A stretch of 5,303 bases of DNA from Cyanobacteriota bacterium (GTDB taxonomy: Bacteria; Cyanobacteriota; Cyanobacteriia; PCC-6307; Cyanobiaceae): positions 1 to 5,303 of the forward strand of contig JAPLIF010000362.1 of assembly GCA_026389255.1 (NCBI GenBank). Reading direction: 5' to 3'. This document shows positions 1 through 5,303 of this stretch, one piece after another (position 1 is the stretch's first letter; each line of letters begins with the position of its first letter). The position numbers were made by a program, and so were the translations under genes. Under the pieces are notes generated by a model. That model saw nothing but the letters and a program-made list of their open reading frames with translations. It made no database searches and was not told the DNA's origin.

Positions 1-1
1 C

Positions 2-229
2 GACGAGGGCTACGTCCGCTTGCTTGCCGACGCCATGCTGGGAGATCCCACCCTATTCACCCGCAGCGATGAGGTGGAAGCCGCCTGGCGGCTTTATACC
101 CCCCTACTCGCCTTGATCGAAGAGGCCCCCTGGCAACTGCCGGTCCATCCCTACGAAGCCCGAACCTGGGGACCCGCCGCCGCCGATTCCCTAGTGGCCG
201 AGGACGGCCTGAGCTGGCGACGACCCTGA
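2..229 (+). CDS. zwf: Glucose-6-phosphate dehydrogenase, C-terminal 75 residues (5' end outside window)
   Basis: This is the end of the enzyme that oxidises glucose 6-phosphate to 6-phosphogluconolactone with NADP+, the entry step of the cytosolic oxidative pentose phosphate pathway. The frame is open from base 2 to the TGA at 227-229. Two C-terminal hallmarks of G6PDH are visible: the block [20 protein letters not shown], which packs in the beta+alpha domain, and the terminal [14 protein letters not shown] segment followed by a WRRP end. The NADP-binding and catalytic parts lie upstream of the window. The gene is followed after 53 bp by opcA, whose product activates this enzyme, and that supports the call. 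No terminator is seen in the gap, so read-through into opcA is likely. The family call is close to certain; the full length cannot be judged. Confidence 0.96.
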   Translation, partial: DEGYVRLLADAMLGDPTLFTRSDEVEAAWRLYTPLLALIEEAPWQLPVHPYEARTWGPAAADSLVAEDGLSWRRP

Positions 230-282
230 AATACCTGGTCCATCGCTCTGCCCCTTCCAACCCATTCCCCTAGCCTCGAGCC

Positions 283-1581
283 ATGTCCGCCCAGCTCACG
301 CTCCAGGCCCCCCTGGAGCTCCCGCCCGCCGATCTCACCGCCTACCTGGAGCAACTGTGGAGTGGCCACTTGGCCGGCAACACCGATGCAGCCACCTTCA
401 CCCTGGTCGTCTGGGATCCGGCCTGGCTTGAGCAGCAACTGATCCGCAGCGGCCGTCTCGACGGACCGATCACCGGCCTACTGACGCCCGAACTGCTGGA
501 GGCGGCCCGCACTTCTGTGGCAGCCCTGGATCTGCCCCCAAGTACCGCACCGATGGATCCCTCCCTGGCTTGGCGCCTCGGCCAGCTGCCAGGGGACCAC
601 AAGGCCGATGATCTGCGGGGAAGGTTTGTGGCCAGTGCGATCAGTGCCCAGATGCCACGGCGCCTGATCACCGTGGCGCCAACCCTGGCCGCAGACCATC
701 CCCTTGAAACCATGGTGGCGGCCTACTGCCCCCTGCCCGAAGAGGGGGGAGCGGGCGCCGCCTGCGGTGATGTCGTGGTGCTGCGGGGGGGCATGGGATC
801 CCTTCGTCAGGCCCTTCCCCTCATCGAACCCTTGGTCTCCCCGGAGCTGCCCTGCTGGGTGTGGTGGAACAGCAGCCTGGACGAACCCCCCGAGATGCTG
901 GAGGCCCTGGCGCCCATCCCGAGGCGCCTCGTGATTGACACTTCCCTCGGCCAACCCAGGCGTTGTTTGGATGTGCTGTTGGCCCACATCGAAGCGGGCC
1001 AGGCAGTCAACGATCTCAACTGGCTACGCCTGCGCAGCTGGCGCGAATCGCTAGCCATGGTCTTTGACCCCCCAGCCCGGCGCCCTGCCCTCAACCATGT
1101 GGTTCAGCTCGACATTGATGTCGAGGGTCACCATCTGGTCAAGGGTCTGCTTTTGGCCGCTTGGATGGCGGACCGGCTCGGCTGGCATTTGCTCAACAGT
1201 TCCAGCGTCGCCGACGATGGCAATGGCTTAGGCGTCAGTGCCGAATTCCAACGCACCGATGGCGTCGCCGTGCGGTTCCGTCTGATGCCCGTGCCCGTGG
1301 GTGTGGCCAAGACCCACCCCGGAGCCATCCTGGGGCTCCGGCTGATCTGCAATCCCAAGGATCAACCGCCCCTGTGCGTCATTTTTTGCTCGGAGTCGGG
1401 GGGGTGCATGCGCCTTGAGTCCGGTGGCATGGCCGCCATGGAGCTGGCGGAAGAGGTGGTGCCCCTTCCCCAGGAAAGCGAGGAGATGGAAATGGCCCGC
1501 CTGTTAGCCGGCGGCCACGATTCCACCAACCCGTTGTTGGCAGCCGCGGCACCAATCGCTGCCCGGTTGCTGCCAGGCTGA
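283..1581 (+). CDS. opcA: Glucose-6-phosphate dehydrogenase assembly/activator protein OpcA
   Basis: OpcA binds G6PDH (Zwf) and is needed for its full activity in cyanobacteria. It acts in the cytosol and links carbon oxidation to cell redox state. The 432-residue length fits the cyanobacterial family. Recognisable blocks are the N-terminal LTLQAPLELP segment, then LWSGHLAGNTDAATFTLVVW (about residues 26-45), the GDHKADDLRGR block, PRRLITVAPTL, and AAYCPLPEEGG near residues 145-155. The C-terminal part carries Cys356, Cys365, Cys369 and Cys375. The last two lie six residues apart in FCSESGGC, the spacing I recall for the thioredoxin-sensitive pair of Anabaena OpcA (Cys393/Cys399). That suggests the same redox switch here, which is inference. 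The ATG start is chosen because the family N-terminus begins at this point; no good Shine-Dalgarno sequence precedes it. zwf lies 53 bp upstream and cobB starts 24 bp downstream, so an operon is likely. Confidence 0.95.
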   Translation: MSAQLTLQAPLELPPADLTAYLEQLWSGHLAGNTDAATFTLVVWDPAWLEQQLIRSGRLDGPITGLLTPELLEAARTSVAALDLPPSTAPMDPSLAWRLGQLPGDHKADDLRGRFVASAISAQMPRRLITVAPTLAADHPLETMVAAYCPLPEEGGAGAACGDVVVLRGGMGSLRQALPLIEPLVSPELPCWVWWNSSLDEPPEMLEALAPIPRRLVIDTSLGQPRRCLDVLLAHIEAGQAVNDLNWLRLRSWRESLAMVFDPPARRPALNHVVQLDIDVEGHHLVKGLLLAAWMADRLGWHLLNSSSVADDGNGLGVSAEFQRTDGVAVRFRLMPVPVGVAKTHPGAILGLRLICNPKDQPPLCVIFCSESGGCMRLESGGMAAMELAEEVVPLPQESEEMEMARLLAGGHDSTNPLLAAAAPIAARLLPG

Positions 1582-1605
1582 GCCCCGCGCATCGTCTTCT
1601 GAGCC

Positions 1606-3045
1606 TTGAGCTGCCTGATCGGGGCCCCCTGCAGCGGCAGTGGCAAAACCCTTGTAAGCCTCTGCCTCGCCGCCGCCGCCCGCGCCCGCGGCGCCCGGCT
1701 TCAGCCGTTCAAAGTGGGGCCCGACTATCTGGATCCCCAACTGCTCTCCCAGGTGGCAGGGCGCCAGTGCCGGAATCTTGATCCCCTGCTCTGTGGCGAA
1801 GACTGGGTTCGCCGCAGCTACAGCTGGCATGGCGGCCAGGCCGATCGGGTGCTGGTGGAGGGGGTGATGGGTCTGTTCGATGGCCGGGGCCCCAGCAGCG
1901 AAGGCAGTTCGGCCGCCGTCGCCCAGTTGCTCGATCTGCCAGTGGTCCTGGTGGTGGAAGCTTCCCGTCAGGCTGGATCCCTGGCGGCCCTCGTACGGGG
2001 CTTTCGCGACCATGGCCCCCCCCAGGTGCGGATGGCTGGGGTGGTGCTGAATCGGGTCGCCAGTGAACGGCATCGGGCCCTGCTAGCTGAAGCCCTCGCC
2101 GACCTGGGCATGCCCCTGCTGGGTTCGCTGCCCCATGATCCTTGCCTGGAGTTGCCATCACGCCATCTGGGCCTGCTCCCCCCCCACGATCTGCCGGATT
2201 TCAACGGGCGACTGATCCAGTGGGCATCGCTGGCCGAACGACACCTGGACATGGAACGGTTCTGGACCCTGATGGAGCCGCCCCAACCCGGCAACCAGGA
2301 CCCCATTCTCCACAGTCTCGATCAAGTGGCCCCCCTCGAACGGCTGCGGCCTTCCGCGTTAGGCCAACGCCCGACGGTGGCCATCGCCAGCGATGGGGCG
2401 TTTCATTTTCGCTATGCCGAAACCACCGAGTTCCTGACGGCGGTCGGCCTCGATCCGATCCCCTGGAGCCCCCTGGCCGACGAACCCCTGCCCCAAACCT
2501 GCGCCGCCGTGATGCTGCCCGGCGGCTATCCCGAGCTCCATGGCGCCCAATTGGGTCAGGCGCGTCGCAGCCTTGGCCAATTGGCGGCCGCCGTCAACAA
2601 AGGACTGCCCCTGGTTGCCGAATGCGGTGGCTTGATGCTGCTGGGCGAAGCCCTGCAGGATTCAGGAGGAACCTGGCAGCCGATGGCCAACATCCTGCCC
2701 TTCAGGGCCCAGAGGGGAGAGCTGAGCCTCGGCTATCGGCAGGCCACTGTCAGCGCCAATGGTCTGGTGCTCCGGCATGGTGAAAGGTTGACGGGCCACG
2801 AATTCCACCGCTGGCAGCTGCTGCCTAGGGCTGGCGTTACGGCATCCAAAGGGCCTGTGGCCGGAGAGCCGGAAATGTGGCAAGTTGAAGGCTGGGGTTC
2901 ACCAAGGAGACCCGAAGGTTGGACTTCGCGGAACGTTCACGCAAGCTGGCTGCACATCCACAGGGCTGGATGCCCGGCGATTCCATGGCGCCTGGCGGCT
3001 TCAACAGGGCACGCCGCACCGACAATGAAAGCAGCAGGTTCCTGA
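1606..3045 (+). CDS. cobB: Cobyrinic acid a,c-diamide synthase (CobB/CbiA)
   Basis: This cytosolic enzyme uses ATP and glutamine to amidate the a and c side chains of (hydrogeno)cobyrinate in corrin (cobamide) synthesis. The N-terminal dethiobiotin-synthetase-like ATPase domain shows the P-loop GAPCSGSGKT (residues 6-15), GPDYLDP (38-44), RNLDP (56-60) and VEGVMGLFDG (84-93). The C-terminal class I glutaminase domain shows GGYPELHG (306-313), the nucleophile Cys340 in VAECGGLMLLG, and the histidine-rich block VHASWLHIH (His445, His450, His452). The start is a TTG at 1606. An in-frame TGA at 1600-1602 rules out anything upstream, and the P-loop follows at the usual distance, so no later start fits. 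No clear Shine-Dalgarno precedes it, so coupling to opcA (24-bp gap) is plausible. At 479 residues it is slightly long for the family. The final 15-20 residues after the conserved histidine block look unconserved and are coded where the acylphosphatase frame overlaps. Confidence 0.95.
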   Translation: MSCLIGAPCSGSGKTLVSLCLAAAARARGARLQPFKVGPDYLDPQLLSQVAGRQCRNLDPLLCGEDWVRRSYSWHGGQADRVLVEGVMGLFDGRGPSSEGSSAAVAQLLDLPVVLVVEASRQAGSLAALVRGFRDHGPPQVRMAGVVLNRVASERHRALLAEALADLGMPLLGSLPHDPCLELPSRHLGLLPPHDLPDFNGRLIQWASLAERHLDMERFWTLMEPPQPGNQDPILHSLDQVAPLERLRPSALGQRPTVAIASDGAFHFRYAETTEFLTAVGLDPIPWSPLADEPLPQTCAAVMLPGGYPELHGAQLGQARRSLGQLAAAVNKGLPLVAECGGLMLLGEALQDSGGTWQPMANILPFRAQRGELSLGYRQATVSANGLVLRHGERLTGHEFHRWQLLPRAGVTASKGPVAGEPEMWQVEGWGSPRRPEGWTSRNVHASWLHIHRAGCPAIPWRLAASTGHAAPTMKAAGS

Positions 3046-3344
3046 CTCCCCCTGAACCCCGCTCTCCTGCGGCCCGCGAACGTTGGCGCATGACGGTGAG
3101 AGGCAATGTGCAGGGAGTGGGCTATCGGGCCAGCTGCCTGCGTCGCGCCAATGATCTTGGCCTCAGCGGTTGGGTGCGCAACATGCCCGACGGAACGGTG
3201 GAAGTGGAGGCAGAGGGACCCCTCCTGGCTCTCACCGAACTGCGATTGTGGTGTGAGAAGGGGCCCCTTCAAGCCCAGGTGAGCCACGTGGCCAATGCCC
3301 TGATCCCGGCCACCGGATCCGATTGGTTCGAGATCCGACCCTGA
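2985..3344 (+). CDS. acyP: Acylphosphatase
   Basis: This small cytosolic hydrolase cleaves acyl-phosphates such as 1,3-bisphosphoglycerate or carbamoyl phosphate; its physiological substrate is unsettled. The signature GNVQGVGYR carries the phosphate-binding loop and catalytic arginine (Arg48 from this start). GLSGWVRNMPDGTVEVEAEG carries the catalytic asparagine (Asn66). The Arg-Asn spacing of 18 matches the family. The start is uncertain. ATG 3090 would give 84 residues but leave only four residues before the GNVQGVGYR loop, removing most of the first beta strand (ERWRMTV). The next in-frame starts upstream are ATG 2985 and ATG 2970, both inside cobB; I use 2985, giving 119 residues. The roughly 35-residue leader before the domain is polar and unrecognised. 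No candidate has a convincing Shine-Dalgarno, so translational coupling to cobB is likely. The fold assignment is firm; the start is about even odds. Confidence 0.88.
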   Translation: MAPGGFNRARRTDNESSRFLTPPEPRSPAARERWRMTVRGNVQGVGYRASCLRRANDLGLSGWVRNMPDGTVEVEAEGPLLALTELRLWCEKGPLQAQVSHVANALIPATGSDWFEIRP

Positions 3345-3449
3345 ACGGCCACCTGGGCCCATGGGCTGGTGCGAGCGTCACTGTTGGTGGGCCGTTGGCT
3401 GGCCATCTCCGCCTTGACGATCGGGGTTCTCACCATGGCGATACAAGGT

Positions 3450-3457
3450 GCGATCGC
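3450..3457. repeat. HIP1 octamer (GCGATCGC)
   Basis: This is a perfect copy of the highly iterated palindrome found abundantly in many cyanobacterial genomes. It is the only copy I saw in the window and lies in the decayed membrane-protein gene. One copy in 5.3 kb of GC-rich DNA is weak evidence of enrichment. Confidence 0.7.
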
Positions 3458-3952
3458 GCCGCAGTGGATTGTCCCTAGAGCATCCCCGGGGCCCCACTAC
3501 CAGCAAAGTTATCTGCCCTTTGGGATGGCCTCGCTGCCGTTGCTCTGTTCAGCGTCGCTGCAGTTGCCCTACTGAAGAGCCATGGCAAGCCTGCACAGGC
3601 TGAGGGGGGACTGCAACAACGCCTTCAAGAACTCCCCTTCCCCCTGATGCTGGCCCTGAGCTGCGGCTGTCAGCTCCTGAGTCCTGAAGATGGATTGCTC
3701 TATGCCAGAGCCTTGAACCAGTTGAAGCAAGCCGGTATCGAGGGCGCAGAACATTTCGGCGCTATAACATTGCTCTGGCTGATCAGTAGCAGTTTGATGA
3801 TCCTGCCCCTGGCTCTGTTTGGGGCCACGGGTGCGATGGGAACAGGGGCTTTTTCGTGCCTTTCCAACGAGGATTGGTGCACCACGGTGCGGAATTTGGG
3901 GCGATCCTAAGGTTGGGGGGGCTTGGCCGGCTATCTCGGCTGGCAGGGCTGG

Positions 3953-3969
3953 ATCGCTTGGCAAGCGAT
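3953..3969. other. Perfect 7-bp hairpin ATCGCTT-GGC-AAGCGAT at the end of the pseudogene
   Basis: ATCGCTT (3953-3959) and AAGCGAT (3963-3969) are exact reverse complements with a 3-base loop. It overlaps the last codons of the broken membrane-protein gene, about 24 bp before the end of the convergent minus-strand ORF. No T-run follows on either strand, so it is not a standard intrinsic terminator. It could still slow polymerase or protect a 3' end between convergent units, or be chance. Confidence 0.4.
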
Positions 3970-3992
3970 GGGATAAGGCAGGTAAGTAAAGA

Positions 3993-4391
3993 CTAAAGAC
4001 GACTGACTTCTTGGCTCGAAAAACCCAAACCGACCTGTTCACCCTCCAACAAATTTTTCAAATAAGATGGATCATGAATGCGGCAATGATGCATCACCAT
4101 CGGGCCTGTCATCGGCTTTTGCTTGTGCCATTTAGTCATCAACTCACCCAGAAAGGATAGGGCCATTGGCAGCACCACAAGGCAGGAAACCCCTGCCAAA
4201 GTCAGGGCCACCATCAAGGGCATCTCAGGATTAGCGATTGGGGAGAAAACAGGAGCAGTCGCCACCACGGGCGCTTGACCCGTCATGGCCAAAGGAGCTG
4301 CATGAACCTGGCGCCATGGAACAGGAAGAACACCCAATGGAATCTGAGCCGAAGATTGGCTATTACCTAACCAGATTGGTGCGATCTTCAT
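3993..4391 (-). CDS. Hypothetical small single-pass membrane protein (132 residues)
   Basis: I do not recognise this protein. Residues 1-56 are rich in Pro, Ala and Val with few charges. Residues about 57-82 (MPLMVALTLAGVSCLVVLPM and onward) form one convincing membrane helix. It is followed by a basic stretch with Lys87, Lys90 and Lys92, and by HHCRIHD (101-107). By the positive-inside rule the C-terminal 50 residues should face the cytoplasm. The His/Cys cluster could bind metal, but nothing proves this. The ATG at 4391 is the first start after the AT-rich spacer; no Shine-Dalgarno is evident, and Met36 or Met57 are alternative starts. The gene is clearly less GC-rich than its neighbours. 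It lies downstream of the helicase gene on the same strand, separated by 132 bp with its own promoter-like sequence. The open frame, start position and membrane helix argue that it is real, but a chance ORF is possible. Confidence 0.6.
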   Translation of the reverse strand: MKIAPIWLGNSQSSAQIPLGVLPVPWRQVHAAPLAMTGQAPVVATAPVFSPIANPEMPLMVALTLAGVSCLVVLPMALSFLGELMTKWHKQKPMTGPMVMHHCRIHDPSYLKNLLEGEQVGLGFSSQEVSRL

Positions 4392-4404
4392 GGCTTACAT
4401 AACT

Positions 4405-4433
4405 TTTACAGTTGACAAACATTAATCAGTCAA
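4405..4433 (-). promoter_or_regulatory. Sigma-70-type promoter candidate for the small membrane ORF
   Basis: On the minus strand a TTGACT box (4433-4428, 5 of 6 to TTGACA) is followed by a 17-base spacer and TGTAAA (4410-4405, 4 of 6 to TATAAT). The ATG lies 13 bases after the -10 box, so the leader would be only about 5-10 bases. That would mean nearly leaderless initiation or a start further inside. A second TTGACT 12 bases upstream (4445-4440) has no comparably placed -10 box. Confidence 0.45.
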
Positions 4434-4446
4434 CACCAGAGTCAAC
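4411..4446. repeat. Three GTTGAC/GTCAAC half-sites in the promoter region
   Basis: On the plus strand GTTGAC lies at 4411-4416, GTCAAC at 4429-4434 and GTCAAC at 4441-4446. The first two form an inverted repeat with a 12-base AT-rich centre, and the last two a direct repeat with 12-base periodicity. They overlap the -35 region and spacer of the promoter candidate, a usual place for an operator. Part of the match is explained because TTGAC is also the -35 core, so the operator role is inference. Confidence 0.4.
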
Positions 4447-4447
4447 C

Positions 4448-4470
4448 AAAACACTGACTATCCTCAGTAT
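4448..4470 (-). terminator. Weak intrinsic-terminator-like hairpin downstream of the helicase gene
   Basis: Read on the minus strand, ATACTGA and TCAGTGT pair over seven positions (one T-G wobble) around a 6-base loop, GGATAG. A short T run (4451-4448) begins at the last stem base. The position, 54 bp past the helicase stop and just before the next promoter candidate, fits a terminator. The stem is AT-rich and the T run short, so termination would be inefficient. Confidence 0.3.
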
Positions 4471-4523
4471 TCGGATTTGATTAGGTTTTAAGATTTTGTA
4501 CCACTTTAGATTGACTCCCGATC

Positions 4524-5303
4524 TCAGTTCTCCCCATTTAGCCATGGCAGCCAAAGCGCCTGACGACCCGGAGCTCCCGGCTGGGCCATCAGGGCCACCG
4601 CCCTACTGGCACGGCTCACGGCCACATAAATGAGACGGCGCCGAAGTAGGGGATCGGCAGGTGTGAAGACATCTCCATCCACAAAAACTTCGCCAAACGT
4701 GCTCCCCTGGCTGCGATGCACCGTCAGGACTGAGGCCGGTCCGAGGGGCGCGAAGGCATCACGCACCTGAAAATAATGACGCCAGAACCAGCGGGCCTGC
4801 CCCTGATCAGCGGCAAGTGCCTGGGATCGCAGGCTCCTCAGGGCGGCCTCCAATTCCCCCCTCGCCTTGGATCCGATGGGAGGCATCAGCCTCAAGCGCC
4901 CTTCCCCCTCACCGGTATGAACCCGCAGGTTGAAGGTCTCGATCAAGGCCATTGGAGAACCGCTGCCGAAGGCACCCAGATCACACAGCTCGGGCTCAAC
5001 CTCAAGCACCTTCAATTCACGGTTCGATCCCAACACCAATTCCCCATCGCCTGCCGCCTCAGAGGGTTCTCGGCAGGCGGGACCCATCACGGCTCCCCTC
5101 GTGATCAACACCTCCCCCGGAAGCACCGGATTCCCGTCAGCCGCCGCCCCATGCACCGCCCGGCGGGCGATCGGCACCAGCCGCTCCAGCGACCGATTGG
5201 TGTAACAGAGAATCCTGGCCAGATTGGGATCCTGGGCCTCGGCACTCCGGCGCAGGGCCGCTTGGGCCGCAGCCAACCAATCGGCCCTTTCCCAAAAAGC
5301 CAC
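4524..5303 (-). CDS. Superfamily 1 DNA helicase, RecD/Dda-like, C-terminal 259-260 residues (5' end outside window)
   Basis: The visible part is the C-terminal half of an ATP-dependent DNA helicase. Counting from the window edge, ILCYTNRSLERL (31-42) matches the motif IV region at the start of RecA-like domain 2. PGEVLITRGAVMG with ELVLGSNRELKVL (62-100) fits the small beta-barrel insertion of RecD/Dda proteins. LTVHRSQGSTFGEVFVDG (193-210) is motif V, as in the UvrD_C_2 fold. LIYVAVSRAS (224-233) is motif VI with its arginine finger. The frame ends at TGA (4526-4524) after PWLNGEN. Walker A and B motifs should lie beyond 5303, so the codon at the edge is not a real start. The helicase class is clear; whether it acts in repair, replication restart or elsewhere cannot be told. 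No recB or recC partner is visible. The gene runs towards the small membrane ORF but is probably separate from it. Confidence 0.9.
   Translation of the reverse strand: MAFWERADWLAAAQAALRRSAEAQDPNLARILCYTNRSLERLVPIARRAVHGAAADGNPVLPGEVLITRGAVMGPACREPSEAAGDGELVLGSNRELKVLEVEPELCDLGAFGSGSPMALIETFNLRVHTGEGEGRLRLMPPIGSKARGELEAALRSLRSQALAADQGQARWFWRHYFQVRDAFAPLGPASVLTVHRSQGSTFGEVFVDGDVFTPADPLLRRRLIYVAVSRASRAVALMAQPGAPGRQALWLPWLNGEN

Larger units (their letters stand above)
3345..3976 (+). pseudogene. Decayed multi-pass membrane protein gene (resembles the GAP/Sap transporter-like family)
   Basis: No single frame codes a whole protein, but four pieces in three frames join into one hydrophobic protein. 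From 3345 to about 3487, one frame gives a membrane segment around LLVGRWLAISALTIGVLTMA. From about 3484 to 3854, another gives WDGLAAVALFSVAAVALLKS, then LPFPLMLALSCGCQLLSPED and a further segment LWLISSSLMILPLALF. From about 3850 to 3920, a third gives RGLVHHGAEFGAILRLGG. From 3920, LAGYLGWQGWIAWQAMG ends at TAA 3974-3976. Each junction is repaired by one base: one more in the C4G4C4 run at 3484-3495, one more T in T5 (3850-3854), one fewer G in G7 (3915-3921). The repaired frame is about 210 codons. The expected first membrane helix is missing; the acylphosphatase stop lies directly upstream and neither other frame supplies it. The family name is from memory and tentative; the reconstruction is read directly. 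Sequencing error is a weaker explanation, since neighbouring genes with similar runs are intact. Confidence 0.75.

Noticed and set aside
1504..2073. 189-residue minus-strand open frame across the opcA/cobB junction
   Set aside because: It is antisense to two well-supported genes, with low-complexity composition and no domain. It is a high-GC shadow.
2142..2783. 213-residue open frame on the plus strand within cobB
   Set aside because: It lies wholly inside cobB in another frame, is rich in Pro, Arg and Gly as expected from GC-rich shadow coding, and has no recognisable motif.
2937..3362. 141-residue minus-strand open frame opposite the acylphosphatase
   Set aside because: It mirrors the acylphosphatase domain coding sequence, whose catalytic motifs are clear; it has no family features of its own.
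3350..3371. GC-rich palindromic stretch (GCCC-AT-GGGC with outer CACC/GGTG) just after the acylphosphatase stop
   Set aside because: It could fold, but the 2-base loop is too tight, the outer arms are offset, and no T-run follows. Not supported as a terminator.
3569..4042. 157-residue minus-strand open frame opposite the pseudogene
   Set aside because: It is antisense to the reconstructed membrane protein, has no hydrophobic segments or motifs, and also overlaps the end of the 132-residue ORF.
1..5303. CRISPR array, tRNA, rRNA, insertion sequence or phage genes
   Set aside because: No regularly spaced repeats, cloverleaf or rRNA-like sequence, transposase motif or terminal inverted repeats were seen on either strand.
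5301..5303. GTG on the minus strand as a start codon for the helicase
   Set aside because: The frame is open to the window edge and the Walker A/B half of the helicase is missing, so the gene continues beyond the window.

Overview
The window reads as chromosomal DNA of a unicellular picocyanobacterium of the high-GC Synechococcus/Cyanobium type. The evidence is the run zwf - opcA - cobB on one strand, since OpcA is typical of cyanobacteria and this order is familiar from marine Synechococcus and Prochlorococcus. The proteins also have cyanobacterial character, most genes are GC-rich, and one HIP1 octamer (GCGATCGC) is present. The assignment rests on recognition by eye, not on a database search.

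Plus strand, 2-3976: the 3' end of zwf (glucose-6-phosphate dehydrogenase), then opcA (its redox-sensitive activator/assembly protein), then cobB/cbiA (cobyrinate a,c-diamide synthase, corrin pathway), then an acylphosphatase gene whose start appears to lie inside the end of cobB. All are tightly spaced (53 bp, 24 bp, overlap), so they are probably co-transcribed. Immediately behind the acylphosphatase lies the broken remnant of a multi-pass membrane protein gene. It lacks its first membrane segment and carries three frame breaks, each at a homopolymer-rich run.

Minus strand, 5303-3993: the 3' part of a superfamily 1 (RecD/Dda-like) DNA helicase gene runs off the right edge. It is followed by a 132-bp AT-rich spacer with a weak terminator-like hairpin and a promoter-like region containing three GTTGAC/GTCAAC half-sites. 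After that comes a small, less GC-rich gene for an unrecognised single-pass membrane protein. This strand converges on the plus-strand operon at about 3976-3993.

Functionally, zwf and opcA form the dark/oxidative pentose phosphate entry module, and cobB belongs to corrinoid synthesis. Their linkage looks like conserved gene order rather than a shared pathway. I found no CRISPR array, tRNA, rRNA, insertion sequence or evident new system. The most informative anomaly is the decayed membrane-protein gene, and the least explained gene is the small minus-strand ORF with its repeat-bearing promoter.
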